Assembly (NCBI GenBank): GCA_001915385.1
Contig: MNQK01000028.1
Span: 1 to 64,000 of the forward strand
Reading direction: 5' to 3'
DNA: 64,000 bases
Origin: Bacteroidales bacterium 52_46
Lineage (GTDB): Bacteria; Bacteroidota; Bacteroidia; Bacteroidales; Muribaculaceae
Shown here: positions 1 through 8,852 of the stretch, piece by piece
Position numbering within the stretch: the first letter of the stretch is position 1
Layout: every line of letters starts with the position of its first letter
Notes under the pieces: generated by a model
The model's database searches: none
What the model was told of the DNA's origin: nothing
Seen by the model: the letters and a program-made list of their open reading frames with translations, nothing else
Translations under genes and position numbers: made by a program

Positions 1-56
1 GAGCAATTAAAATGCCTTCTGCCATACAACTTTTCTGAAGAGTAATATATTTTCCG

Positions 57-92
57 GTCCGAAAATAAAAATCAAGCCGGCTTTTTTCGGAC
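57..92. terminator. Terminator-like stem-loop
   Basis: GTCCGAAAA (from 57) pairs with TTTTTTCGGAC (ending at 92), with a loop containing the short palindrome GCCGGC. It could end a gene lying to the left of the window, which is not visible. Confidence 0.4.
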
Positions 93-139
93 GGTTACTA
101 ATCAAAAGCTTTGGGCATACGTTATTCAATTATATTTTA

Positions 140-147
140 TACCTTTG
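140..147 (+). promoter_or_regulatory. Putative -7 box TAccTTTG upstream of mfd
   Basis: This matches the Bacteroidetes primary sigma -7 consensus TAnnTTTG. A clear -33 TTTG at the usual 19-20 bp spacing is not visible; TTGGG at 111-115 is a little far. The resulting leader would be about 300 nt and would include the repeat element at 279-410. Confidence 0.35.
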
Positions 148-221
148 CAATCGCTTCAATAAGCCAGATGTATACGGGAGTCATGCTTGGCTACTATTGC
201 ATAAGTATGTTTGTAAACAGT

Positions 222-246
222 GTAGGGACGCACGGTCTGTGCGTCC
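222..246 (+). repeat. Single REP-like hairpin, GTAG plus GGACGCAC stem
   Basis: GTAG (222-225) is followed directly by GGACGCAC (226-233), a 5-nt loop and GTGCGTCC (239-246). A foot tetranucleotide GTAG next to a short hairpin is the hallmark of REP sequences. A similar stem occurs at 31015-31038 in the opposite orientation. Confidence 0.6.
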
Positions 247-278
247 GATAATTAGTTGATAATCAATGCCGGCTTGCC

Positions 279-410
279 GGAGGGCGTTGCAGAACCCGAT
301 TTTAGTTGACCGCGGTTGAAAACCGCGGCTACTATTCGACCGATTATCAGGAGACTTCGCGTAGTAGCCGCGGTTTTCAACCGCGGAAAGTTTAGTCCTG
401 CAACACCCTC
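279..410. repeat. Composite BIME-like inverted repeat, copy A
   Basis: Two 25-nt arms (310-334 and 362-386) are perfect inverted repeats, and each arm is itself a hairpin (CCGCGGTT...AACCGCGG) with GTAG/CTAC on the inner side. Outside them an outer inverted repeat, GGAGGGCGTTGCAG near 279 and CTGCAACACCCTC ending at 410, gives an element of about 132 bp. A close second copy lies at 60196-60327. It sits just upstream of mfd. Confidence 0.8.
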
Positions 411-462
411 TCTACTGCCGGAAGTTTTGCAACGTCCGCTACATAATTTTGGAAAAAATATG

Positions 463-3400
463 ATGAAACTTACAGATATCGAGAAACTGTTTGCCGGCGA
501 TGCCCGTACGGAGGCCGTCGCGGCGCTTGTCAGGGAAAAGGCTACACGCCGTATGAATGTGGTCAATGCCGCAGGCTCCTCCCTGTCGATGATGCTCTCG
601 CAGTTGCCCCGGATGAAGCATCCGGTGGTCGTGGTGGGCGACTCCCCCGATGATGCCGGCTATATATATCATGACCTTTCCCGTCTGGCAGGGGAGGAGG
701 CCGTGGCATTCTTCCCGTCGGCCTACAAGCGCGACATCAAGTACGGCAAGATTGACCCGCCGTCCGAGATACTGCGTACCGACGCGCTGTCGCGATGGCA
801 TTCCGACAAGCGGCTGCGTTTTGTCGTCACCTGTCCCAAGGCGCTTGCCGAGCGTGTGGCTCCGCGCGAGAGCATCGACAACTCCACCATGCATATCGTG
901 CGCGGCAAGGAGTACGACCTCGTGCAGCTTCAGGCATGGCTCCGCGACAACGGTTTTACCCGCCAGGACTACGTTTACGAACCGGGACACTACGCCGTGC
1001 GCGGCTCCATTCTCGATATCTTCGGGTTCAGCTTCGAGCTTCCCTACCGTATTGACTTTTTCGGCGACGAGGTCGACTCCATCCGCACTTTCGACATAGA
1101 GACTCAGCTGTCGCGCGAGAAACTCGATGCCGTTTCCATATCCTCCAATGTGGCAGTATCGTCGCAAGGTGACTCCCTGCTGCGTTTCATCGACCCATCA
1201 ACGCTGTTGTGCTGCCGTGCGCCCCACGACGTGGTGCTCGCCGTGAAAAGTATCGCAGCTGAGGAGTTCTCGCAGTCGTCGCTGCTTGCCGATGAGGGCG
1301 ACCGCGACGCTATGAAGCAGGTGGTCGACGCCGAGGCGTTCGCGGCCGATTTCGACAGCTTCCGCATGCTCGCGTTCAATGCCGGAGGCGCGGTGGCGTT
1401 CAAGGATGCCCCGACAGTCGATTACAATTGCTCCCCCCAGGCTCTCTACCATAAGAATTTTGACCTTATAGCCGAGTCGTTCATACGTTTTCAGACCGAC
1501 GGCTACGACATATATATCCTCAGCGACAGCGCCCGGCAGCAGGACCGTCTCCGCGCCATTTTCGACGACCGCGGCGACAAAATCAGTTTCATCCCCGTCG
1601 ACGCCACGCTCCATGAGGGATTCATCGACCATCAGCGCAAGCGCTGCGTGTTCACCGACCACCAGATATTCGACCGTTTTCACAAATACAGCCTGCGCAG
1701 CGACCGCGCCCGCTCGGGCAAGCTCGCCATGTCGCTCAAGGAACTCGGCGCCATCGAGCCGGGCGACTATATCGTCCACATCGACCACGGCATAGGCAAG
1801 TTCGGCGGATTGCTCCGCACTAATGTCAACGGCCACCCGCAGGAGATGATAAAACTCATCTACAAGAACAACGACTTCATCTTCGTGTCCATCCACTCGC
1901 TGCACAAACTCTCGAAATACCGCGGGAAGGAGGGCGTCGAGCCTACGCTCAACAAACTCGGTACCGGAGCATGGAACAAGATAAAGGAACGCACCAAGAC
2001 GCGCCTGAAGGACATCGCGCGCGACCTCATAAAGCTCTATGCCGCGCGCAAGGAGCAGAAGGGATTCAGTTTCTCCCCCGACAGTTATCTCCAGCATGAG
2101 CTGGAGGCGTCGTTCATCTACGAGGATACTCCCGACCAGGTCACGGCTACGGCCGCCGTCAAGGCCGATATGGAGAGCGACCGCCCGATGGATCGCCTTA
2201 TCTGCGGCGACGTCGGTTTCGGCAAGACCGAAGTCGCCATCCGCGCCGCCTTCAAGGCTGCCACCGACGGCAAGCAGGTGGCAGTGCTTGTGCCTACCAC
2301 CGTGCTCGCATATCAGCACTACAACACGTTTAGAGACCGTCTGCGCGACTTTCCCGTGCGCGTCGACTATCTCAGCCGCGCGCGTTCGGCGAAGCAGACA
2401 CGCGAGATTCTGGCCGACCTGGTCGATGGCAAAATCGATATTCTTGTCGGCACGCACAAACTTATCGGAAAAAACGTGAAGTTCAAGGACCTCGGACTGC
2501 TCATCGTCGACGAGGAGCAGAAATTCGGCGTCGCCGTCAAGGAGAAGCTCAAGCAGATGAAAGTCAACGTCGACACCCTCACCATGTCGGCTACCCCAAT
2601 ACCGCGTACCCTCCAGTTCTCGCTGATGGGTGCCCGCGACCTCTCGGCCATACAGACGCCTCCTCCCAACCGTTATCCCGTGGTCACCTCGGTCGATTCG
2701 CTCACCGACGAACTGCTCACCGAGGCCGTCAATTTCGAGCTGTCGCGCAACGGCCAGGTGTTCATCGTCAACAACCGCATCGAGGGGCTCAACGACCTCA
2801 AGGCCATGATTACGCGGCTTGTGCCCGACGCCAAGGTGCTTATCGCACACGGGCAGATGCCGCCCGAACAGCTCGAGCAGGCCATCATCGACTTCTCCAA
2901 CGGCGATTACGACATATTGCTCTCCACCACCATCATAGAGAGCGGTATCGACATGCCCAACGTCAACACCATCATAGTCAACAACGCGCAGAATTTCGGC
3001 CTATCCGAGCTTCATCAGCTTCGCGGACGTGTAGGTCGCTCCTCGCGCAAGGCGTTCTGCTACCTTATGGTTCCCCCCGGCGTACCTCTCTCTCCCGTAG
3101 CGCGGCGCCGTCTGCAGGCCATAGAGAGCTTCTCCGACCTCGGCAGCGGCATACATGTGGCGATGCAGGACCTCGATATCCGCGGCGCCGGCAACCTGCT
3201 CGGAGCCGAGCAGAGCGGTTTCATCGCCGACCTCGGATACGAGGCATACCAGAAAATACTCAAAGAGGCTGTCGTCGAGCTTACCACGCAGGAATTCGCT
3301 GATACGCTCACCGCTCAGAACGATGTCACCGGCAGCGAGGATTTCGTGGCCGACTGCGTCATCGAGAGCGACCTCGAAGTGCTACTTCCCCCCGACTACG

Positions 3401-3810
3401 TCCCGCAGGAGAGCGAGCGCATCAGCCTTTACCGCGAGCTCGACGGCATCACGCGCCGCGAGGACCTCGACGCCTTCGCCGACCGTCTCCGCGACCGCTT
3501 CGGCCCCATACCACCCGTAGCGCAGGAACTGTTGCTCATACCGATGCTCCGGCGCGACGCGCGCCGTCTCGGCATCGAGAAAGTGGCATTGAAGCAAGGA
3601 GTAATGTACATCTATTTCGTCGACGAGACCAACAAAGCCTACTACCAGTCGCCAATGTTCGGCCGCCTGCTCAACTACCTGCAGCGCTACCCCCAGCGCG
3701 TGGCAATCCGCCAGCGCGACCAACGCCGCTCCTTCGCCATAAAATCCGTAACGACAGTAGCCGAAGCCGCAGCCATCCTCACCGAAATCCTCTCCCTCGA
3801 CAGCATCTGA
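463..3810 (+). CDS. mfd: Transcription-repair coupling factor Mfd
   Basis: Mfd is an ATP-driven DNA translocase that removes RNA polymerase stalled at lesions and recruits UvrA/UvrB. The protein is about 1115 aa, typical for the family. Domain order seen: UvrB-like N-terminal part (1-400), CarD-like RNA polymerase interaction domain beginning at the VHIDHGIGKFGG stretch (about 430-500), then the helicase with Walker A GDVGFGKTE (about 582), DEEQ box (about 683), SATPIPRTL (motif III) and QLRGRVGRSSR (motif VI), and a C-terminal TRCF domain. ATGs at 460 and 463 are both possible; sequence upstream of 460 is repeat DNA. It converges with the efflux operon across a strong hairpin. Confidence 0.97.
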   Translation: MKLTDIEKLFAGDARTEAVAALVREKATRRMNVVNAAGSSLSMMLSQLPRMKHPVVVVGDSPDDAGYIYHDLSRLAGEEAVAFFPSAYKRDIKYGKIDPPSEILRTDALSRWHSDKRLRFVVTCPKALAERVAPRESIDNSTMHIVRGKEYDLVQLQAWLRDNGFTRQDYVYEPGHYAVRGSILDIFGFSFELPYRIDFFGDEVDSIRTFDIETQLSREKLDAVSISSNVAVSSQGDSLLRFIDPSTLLCCRAPHDVVLAVKSIAAEEFSQSSLLADEGDRDAMKQVVDAEAFAADFDSFRMLAFNAGGAVAFKDAPTVDYNCSPQALYHKNFDLIAESFIRFQTDGYDIYILSDSARQQDRLRAIFDDRGDKISFIPVDATLHEGFIDHQRKRCVFTDHQIFDRFHKYSLRSDRARSGKLAMSLKELGAIEPGDYIVHIDHGIGKFGGLLRTNVNGHPQEMIKLIYKNNDFIFVSIHSLHKLSKYRGKEGVEPTLNKLGTGAWNKIKERTKTRLKDIARDLIKLYAARKEQKGFSFSPDSYLQHELEASFIYEDTPDQVTATAAVKADMESDRPMDRLICGDVGFGKTEVAIRAAFKAATDGKQVAVLVPTTVLAYQHYNTFRDRLRDFPVRVDYLSRARSAKQTREILADLVDGKIDILVGTHKLIGKNVKFKDLGLLIVDEEQKFGVAVKEKLKQMKVNVDTLTMSATPIPRTLQFSLMGARDLSAIQTPPPNRYPVVTSVDSLTDELLTEAVNFELSRNGQVFIVNNRIEGLNDLKAMITRLVPDAKVLIAHGQMPPEQLEQAIIDFSNGDYDILLSTTIIESGIDMPNVNTIIVNNAQNFGLSELHQLRGRVGRSSRKAFCYLMVPPGVPLSPVARRRLQAIESFSDLGSGIHVAMQDLDIRGAGNLLGAEQSGFIADLGYEAYQKILKEAVVELTTQEFADTLTAQNDVTGSEDFVADCVIESDLEVLLPPDYVPQESERISLYRELDGITRREDLDAFADRLRDRFGPIPPVAQELLLIPMLRRDARRLGIEKVALKQGVMYIYFVDETNKAYYQSPMFGRLLNYLQRYPQRVAIRQRDQRRSFAIKSVTTVAEAAAILTEILSLDSI

Positions 3811-3851
3811 CCAAGCCATAACCCACAGCCTTTACATCGGGTCATACGAGA

Positions 3852-3896
3852 GTCCGACCGGTCTGACATGTCGGACATGTCAGACTCGTCCGACCA
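3852..3896. repeat. 9-bp-period array, GTCNGACNN x5
   Basis: Five consecutive 9-mers in exact register, each GTC-N-GAC plus two variable bases (GTCCGACCG, GTCTGACAT, GTCGGACAT, GTCAGACTC, GTCCGACCA). It lies between the mfd stop and the terminator. Related arrays occur at 24072, 55294, 61601 and 63034. Confidence 0.8.
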
Positions 3897-3910
3897 CTCT
3901 GATCGGTAGA

Positions 3911-3969
3911 GTCAATAAACCGCAACAGGCTGCCCGAAATTATCGGGCAGCCTGTTGCGGGTTATTGAC
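3911..3969. terminator. Bidirectional terminator between mfd and the efflux operon
   Basis: A long, nearly perfect hairpin: GTCAATAA and CCGCAACAGGCTGCCCG pair with CGGGCAGCCTGTTGCGG and TTATTGAC around a 7-nt loop. It lies between two convergent genes and can serve both. Confidence 0.85.
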
Positions 3970-3981
3970 TTATGTCAGTTT

Positions 3982-5367
3982 TTAGCGGCCTCCGCCGAGC
4001 GATTGGTAGAGGTTGATTACGGCCTGGGCTTTGGCAAGTTCGCAGTTGAGCTGCGACATCTGTGCCGAGAGCAGGCTCGACTGCGCTGTCAGTATTTCGA
4101 GGTAGGTGGCGCCGGCAGCGGCGAAAAGCTCTTTGGTGTAGTATTCGGCTTTTTCGAGGTTGTCGACCTGCTCGGCAAGCAGTACGCCTTTCTCATTGTT
4201 CTTGTCGTAGGTGGTGAGAGCGTCAGACACCTCGGCGGTAGCGCTGAGCAGCGTGTACTGGAACGTGTTGAGCGACTGCTGTTGGCGAGCCTTGGCTGCT
4301 TCGAGGCGTGCGATGTTCTGACCGCGCGAGAAGATAGGAGCCACCAGTGTTCCTGCAAGCGATGCGAACCAGTCGCCGGGGTTCTTGATGAACGAGCCGA
4401 ACGAGTTGGTGAACCCGTAGTTGGCTGTTATCGACAGGCCGGGATAGAAGGCTGCACGGGCTATATTGGTGGTATAGTAGGCCTGTGCGAGGGCTTCCTC
4501 GGCGGCGCGTACGTCGGGACGTGCCGCGAGTTCGCGCATCGGCACTCCGTCGCGGAATATAGCGGGAGCCACAAGGCGAGCTTCGGGCGATACTTCCCAT
4601 TTCTGCGGCATCGTGTTGAGAAGCAGCGACATCGTGTTGTTGGCCTTGTCGAGTGCAACCTCAAGGTCGGTGATTGACGAGAGCACGCTCAGATAGTTGG
4701 CCTGGCTTTGTACTACGGCTGCCTCGTTGGTACGGCCGGCGAGCTTGTAGTCCTTCATCGTCTGCACGTTCTCGCCCCATATCACGGCTGTCTCGCGCGA
4801 GAGCTTGAGCTGGGCCTGAAGTATGGCTATGGAGTAGTAGCAGTTGGCCACGCCTCCGATTATCTGCGAGCGTACTGCCTGTTCGTAATCCTTGGCCTGC
4901 TGTTCGGCCGACTCGGCGAGTCGCTTGTTGTTGAGCAGTTTGCCGAAGATGTCAACTTCCCATGATGCCGACAGGGGTATGGTATAGTTCCATCCGGTCA
5001 GTTTCTCGTTGCTTACCGAGGAAGCTCCGCCGGTGGGAGTGAGTGTCAGCGAGGGGAAATAGCTCATGCGGGCACCGCGCAGGTTGGCGTGAGCGATGTC
5101 GACATTAAGTTTGGCGTTGGCAAGGTCGACATTGTTGGCGAGAGCCTGGTTGATGAGGTCGGCGAGCATCGGGTCGGTGAATACATCCTGCCACTGCAGG
5201 TTGCCGAACGCGCGGGCGTCGCCCTCCGAAGCCTTTGCCTCGACATATTCCTGCTGAAGCGGGGTGTCGGCAGGCATCTCGAATTTCTTATATAGACCGC
5301 AGCCGGTGAGCATTGCCACCGCAAGGGTGGCAACGGCCGGGCGTGCTATGTTTTGAATTTTTATCAT
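3982..5367 (-). CDS. Outer-membrane efflux channel, TolC/OprM family lipoprotein
   Basis: This is the outer-membrane component of the tripartite RND efflux system encoded upstream. The protein is about 461 aa from the ATG at 5367, chosen because it gives a lipoprotein signal (hydrophobic run ending LTGC, acylated Cys about residue 23); a longer frame would overlap the pump gene. Two outer-membrane efflux repeats rich in Ala, Gln and Leu follow, with the family-like end NLYQSLGGGR. It starts about 28 bp after the pump stop codon, so it is the last gene of the adaptor-pump-channel operon. Confidence 0.93.
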   Translation of the reverse strand: MIKIQNIARPAVATLAVAMLTGCGLYKKFEMPADTPLQQEYVEAKASEGDARAFGNLQWQDVFTDPMLADLINQALANNVDLANAKLNVDIAHANLRGARMSYFPSLTLTPTGGASSVSNEKLTGWNYTIPLSASWEVDIFGKLLNNKRLAESAEQQAKDYEQAVRSQIIGGVANCYYSIAILQAQLKLSRETAVIWGENVQTMKDYKLAGRTNEAAVVQSQANYLSVLSSITDLEVALDKANNTMSLLLNTMPQKWEVSPEARLVAPAIFRDGVPMRELAARPDVRAAEEALAQAYYTTNIARAAFYPGLSITANYGFTNSFGSFIKNPGDWFASLAGTLVAPIFSRGQNIARLEAAKARQQQSLNTFQYTLLSATAEVSDALTTYDKNNEKGVLLAEQVDNLEKAEYYTKELFAAAGATYLEILTAQSSLLSAQMSQLNCELAKAQAVINLYQSLGGGR

Positions 5368-5395
5368 AGTTGATGTTTTTAGCTTAAATACCGTG

Positions 5396-8300
5396 TCAGC
5401 GTGAATATTGTTCAATCTCAGAGTTGATGCCTTCATTGTCGGTATCCTTCCATTTGAGCGGAGATATTTTCTCATGTATCTTCTGGAAGATGATGAACAG
5501 TGCCGGCACGAAGAATATCTGGAGTATCATACCGATTAACATACCGCCGATGGCTCCCGTACCGAGCGTACGGTTGCCGACAGCGCCTACGCCGTGGGCG
5601 AACATCAGCGGCAACAGACCGATGACGAGGGCCAGCGACGTCATGAGGATAGGACGCAGACGCGCTGCGGCACCCTGTATGGCGGCGTTGAAGATTGACA
5701 TGCCCGTGCGGCGGCGTTCGAGCGCGAACTCGATGATGAGGATGGCGTTCTTGGCCAGAAGACCGATAAGCATAATCAGCGCAATCTGCAGGTAGATGTT
5801 ATTCTCGACACCGAAGATGGCTGCGAACACGAATGTGCCCATAAGACCGAACGGAATGGAAAGCAGTACGGCGAACGGGAGGATGTAGCTCTCATATTGT
5901 GCCGACAGAAGCAGGTAGACAAAGAGGAGGCAGAGGCCGAATATCATGGCTGTCTGGTTGCCTGACTGGTTGCCCTGTTCGCGGGTCATACCCGAGTATT
6001 CATATCCGAAACCAGCGGGAAGCGTCTCGGAAGCCACGCGTTCAACGGCTTCAAGTGCCTGGCCCGACGAGAATCCGGGGTTGGGGTTACCGGTCACCGA
6101 TATTGACTGGAACATGTTGAAGCGGTTGAGAAGGTCGGGACCGTAGACACGCTGGAGGGTCACGAAGTTGTCGATCGATGCCATCTCGTTGCCGTTGCGC
6201 ACCTTGATGCTCGAGAGCGTCTCGGGCGATACGCGTGCTTCGGGATTGGCCTGCATCATGACGCGGTAGATTTTACCGAAACGGTTGAAGTTGGACACAT
6301 ACATACCTCCGTAATATCCCTGAAGGGTTGAGAGGATGGTCTGCGGGCTGATGCCGGCCTGTTTGGCTTTGGCAGCGTCGATGTCGACCATATACTGTGG
6401 GAATGTCGGGTTGAAGGTGGTGTAGGCCATCTGGATTTCGGGCTGCTGGTTGAGCTGCGCGAGGAAGCCCTGCACTACGGCGAAGAATTCATTGATATCG
6501 CCGCCGGTCTTGTCCTGCATCTTGATTTCGAAACCGTTGGTTACCGAGTATCCCGAAATCATAGGGGGAGCGAATGCCACGACACGGCCGTCGGTGACGG
6601 CCTGCGAAGCGATGCCGTAAATGCGTTTCACGATATTGTCCACGCTCTCCTCCTCGCTGCGTTCTTCCCAGTCCTTGAGCTTGACGATGAACGTACCGTA
6701 GGTGGCGCCTTGTCCGGCAATGAAGCTGTAGCCGGCAATCTTCTGGCTGTACTTGACGCCGGGGGTAGCGCGTATGATATTGTCGACCTGGTCGAGCACT
6801 TCAATCGTGCGTTCCTGCGACTGGCCCGGAGGCATGTCGACCATCACGAACAGCACGCCGGTGTCCTCGTTGGGCACAAGTCCGGTCGGTGTCTTGGCCA
6901 TGAGCCATACGAGCAGTACCATCGTACCGGCTACTGCGGCAAGTGCCGCCCATTTGAGCTTCCCTATGCCGGTTATGATGCCGCGATAGCCTTTGAGCAG
7001 TCCCGAGTATCCTGATTCAAACCCTTTGTGGAAACGGGGACTGAAAATACCGAACACGGTAAGAACCGCCACGCCGATAGCCGTGATGAGTTTCCATGAT
7101 TCCGACGAGTTGAACCAGCCCAGAATCATGAACAGGATAGTAGCAATTACGAAAATCAGTGTCAGCAACGGGTGGAAATTGATGGTGAAGCGGCGGCGGT
7201 AGCCTTTGGCCACGGTCTTGCCGGCTTCGGCCACGGCTTCGCCGATGCGTTCCTTGACGGGACGTTTGTCATCGTGTGCCTTGAGGAACACGGCACAAAG
7301 CGCCGGCGACAGCGTAAGCGCGTTGAGCGCCGAGAAGCCGATGGCGATTGCCATCGTCAGACCGAACTGCTGGTAGAACACACCTGATGTGCCCGACATG
7401 AACGACACCGGAATGAACACGAGCATCATGACGAGCGTGATTGATATAAGCGCCCCGGCTATCTCGCCCATGGCGTCGATTGATGCCTTGCGCGAGCTCT
7501 TGTATCCCTGGTCGAGCTTGGCATGCACCGCCTCGACCACCACTATGGCGTCGTCGACCACAATCGCGATGGCGAGCACGAGAGCCGAAAGGGTGATAAG
7601 GTTGACAGAGAAGCCGATGAGCTTCATCACGAAGAACGTACCGATAAGTGCCACAGGTATGGCGATGGCGGGAATGATGGTGGAGCGGAGGTCCTGAAGG
7701 AAGATGTACACCACGAAGAACACGAGCACGAACGCTTCGAGCAGCGTCTTGAGCACCTCATGGATTGATGCATAGAGGAAGTCGTTGTTGTTCATCGGGA
7801 TGCTGAATTCAAGACCCGGCGGGAGGTCGGACTTCAGCTTGTCAATCTCGGCGAGACACTCGTTGATAATCTGCGTCGCGTTGGAGCCTGCGGTCTGGAA
7901 GATGATGGCCATGGTAGCTACCTGACCGTTGAGTGTGGCGCCGAAGCCGTATTGCACTTTGCCGAGCTCCACATCGGCTACGTCGCCAAGACGCAGCACC
8001 TGTCCGTTGGAATCGGCACGTATTACTATGTTCTCGAACTCTTCGGGCTGCGACAGACGGCCGCGGTACTTCATCGTGTACTGGAATGTCTGGTTGCCCT
8101 GCTCGCCGAATGCGCCCGGGGCGGCCTCGATGTTCTGTTCGGCGAGGGCTGCCGATACGTCGGAAGGCATAAGGTTGTACTGTGCCATGACTTCGGGTTT
8201 GAGCCATATACGCATCGAGTAGTCCGCGCCGAAGCTCATCACGTCACCCACGCCCTGCACGCGCTGGAGCACCGGGATGACATTGATTTTCATGTAGTTG

Positions 8301-8770
8301 TCAATGAATTCGGCAGTGTATTCAGCGCCCGGCTGAGCCGAAAGCGCCACGCCGAGCAGCATAGAGGTCTGGCGTTTCTGGGTCAGGACACCCACTCTCG
8401 TTACTTCGGCGGGGAGCAGGTTCTGAGCCTTGGCCACGCGGTTCTGCACGTCGACGGCAGCCATGTCGGGGTCAAAGCCCTGTTCGAAATACACTGTGAT
8501 GTCGGCCGAGCCGGTATTTGTGGCTGTCGACTCCATGTAGGTCATGCCTTCCGCACCGTTGATTGACTCCTCAAGGGGCGCAATCACTGAATTGAGCACT
8601 GCCTGGGCGTTGGCTCCGGTGTAGGTGGTCGATACACGGATTGTAGGAGGTGCGATGTCGGGATACTGAGTCACCGGAAGCGATGTCAGTCCGATGATAC
8701 CCAACAGCACGATGAATATTGAAATCACCGTCGAAAGCACCGGACGGTTAATAAATGTATCAAGCTTCAT
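5396..8770 (-). CDS. RND multidrug efflux pump, HAE1/AcrB family
   Basis: Inner-membrane proton-driven drug/proton antiporter. The protein is 1124 aa against roughly 1030-1050 for AcrB. It opens with the AcrB-like N-terminus (FINRPVLSTVISIFIVLLG), has the TM4 segment with the proton-relay Asp pair (AIAIVVDDAIVVVEAV) and the GLLAKNAILIIEFA segment in the second half. Oddity: the linker between TM6 and TM7 is about 75 residues longer than AcrB (about 500-575) and contains two added hydrophobic stretches (LLTLIFVIATILFMILGWF and WKLITAIGVAVLTVFGIF). It lies between the adaptor and channel genes; substrates cannot be predicted. Confidence 0.96.
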   Translation of the reverse strand: MKLDTFINRPVLSTVISIFIVLLGIIGLTSLPVTQYPDIAPPTIRVSTTYTGANAQAVLNSVIAPLEESINGAEGMTYMESTATNTGSADITVYFEQGFDPDMAAVDVQNRVAKAQNLLPAEVTRVGVLTQKRQTSMLLGVALSAQPGAEYTAEFIDNYMKINVIPVLQRVQGVGDVMSFGADYSMRIWLKPEVMAQYNLMPSDVSAALAEQNIEAAPGAFGEQGNQTFQYTMKYRGRLSQPEEFENIVIRADSNGQVLRLGDVADVELGKVQYGFGATLNGQVATMAIIFQTAGSNATQIINECLAEIDKLKSDLPPGLEFSIPMNNNDFLYASIHEVLKTLLEAFVLVFFVVYIFLQDLRSTIIPAIAIPVALIGTFFVMKLIGFSVNLITLSALVLAIAIVVDDAIVVVEAVHAKLDQGYKSSRKASIDAMGEIAGALISITLVMMLVFIPVSFMSGTSGVFYQQFGLTMAIAIGFSALNALTLSPALCAVFLKAHDDKRPVKERIGEAVAEAGKTVAKGYRRRFTINFHPLLTLIFVIATILFMILGWFNSSESWKLITAIGVAVLTVFGIFSPRFHKGFESGYSGLLKGYRGIITGIGKLKWAALAAVAGTMVLLVWLMAKTPTGLVPNEDTGVLFVMVDMPPGQSQERTIEVLDQVDNIIRATPGVKYSQKIAGYSFIAGQGATYGTFIVKLKDWEERSEEESVDNIVKRIYGIASQAVTDGRVVAFAPPMISGYSVTNGFEIKMQDKTGGDINEFFAVVQGFLAQLNQQPEIQMAYTTFNPTFPQYMVDIDAAKAKQAGISPQTILSTLQGYYGGMYVSNFNRFGKIYRVMMQANPEARVSPETLSSIKVRNGNEMASIDNFVTLQRVYGPDLLNRFNMFQSISVTGNPNPGFSSGQALEAVERVASETLPAGFGYEYSGMTREQGNQSGNQTAMIFGLCLLFVYLLLSAQYESYILPFAVLLSIPFGLMGTFVFAAIFGVENNIYLQIALIMLIGLLAKNAILIIEFALERRRTGMSIFNAAIQGAAARLRPILMTSLALVIGLLPLMFAHGVGAVGNRTLGTGAIGGMLIGMILQIFFVPALFIIFQKIHEKISPLKWKDTDNEGINSEIEQYSR

Positions 8771-8852
8771 TTCGTGTGGAATATTTTCCGGTTATATGTT
8801 AAATATGATGGTTTGCACGCCGCCCGCGGCAGGGCGGCATTGTGCTCCTTTT

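Larger units (their letters stand above)
1..459. other. Intergenic region upstream of mfd
   Basis: No gene is supported here. The stretch holds a terminator-like hairpin (57-92), a putative promoter (-7 box TAccTTTG at 140-147), a single REP-like hairpin (222-246) and a composite inverted repeat (279-410). A frame running through the repeat into mfd has no protein character before position 460, so it is not counted as coding. Confidence 0.6.

Noticed and set aside
166..249. 27-codon frame before mfd
   Set aside because: It runs through the REP-like hairpin and gives no credible protein.
310..386. CRISPR array
   Set aside because: The CCGCGG copies are dispersed inverted pairs, not regularly spaced direct repeats with unique spacers.
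316..459. Longer N-terminus for mfd
   Set aside because: The 48 codons before 460 fall inside the composite inverted repeat and show no protein conservation; mfd homologues begin near the second ATG pair.
439..3819. Long minus-strand frames opposite mfd
   Set aside because: They are antisense shadows of a high-GC3 gene with recognised domains; their sequences lack family motifs.
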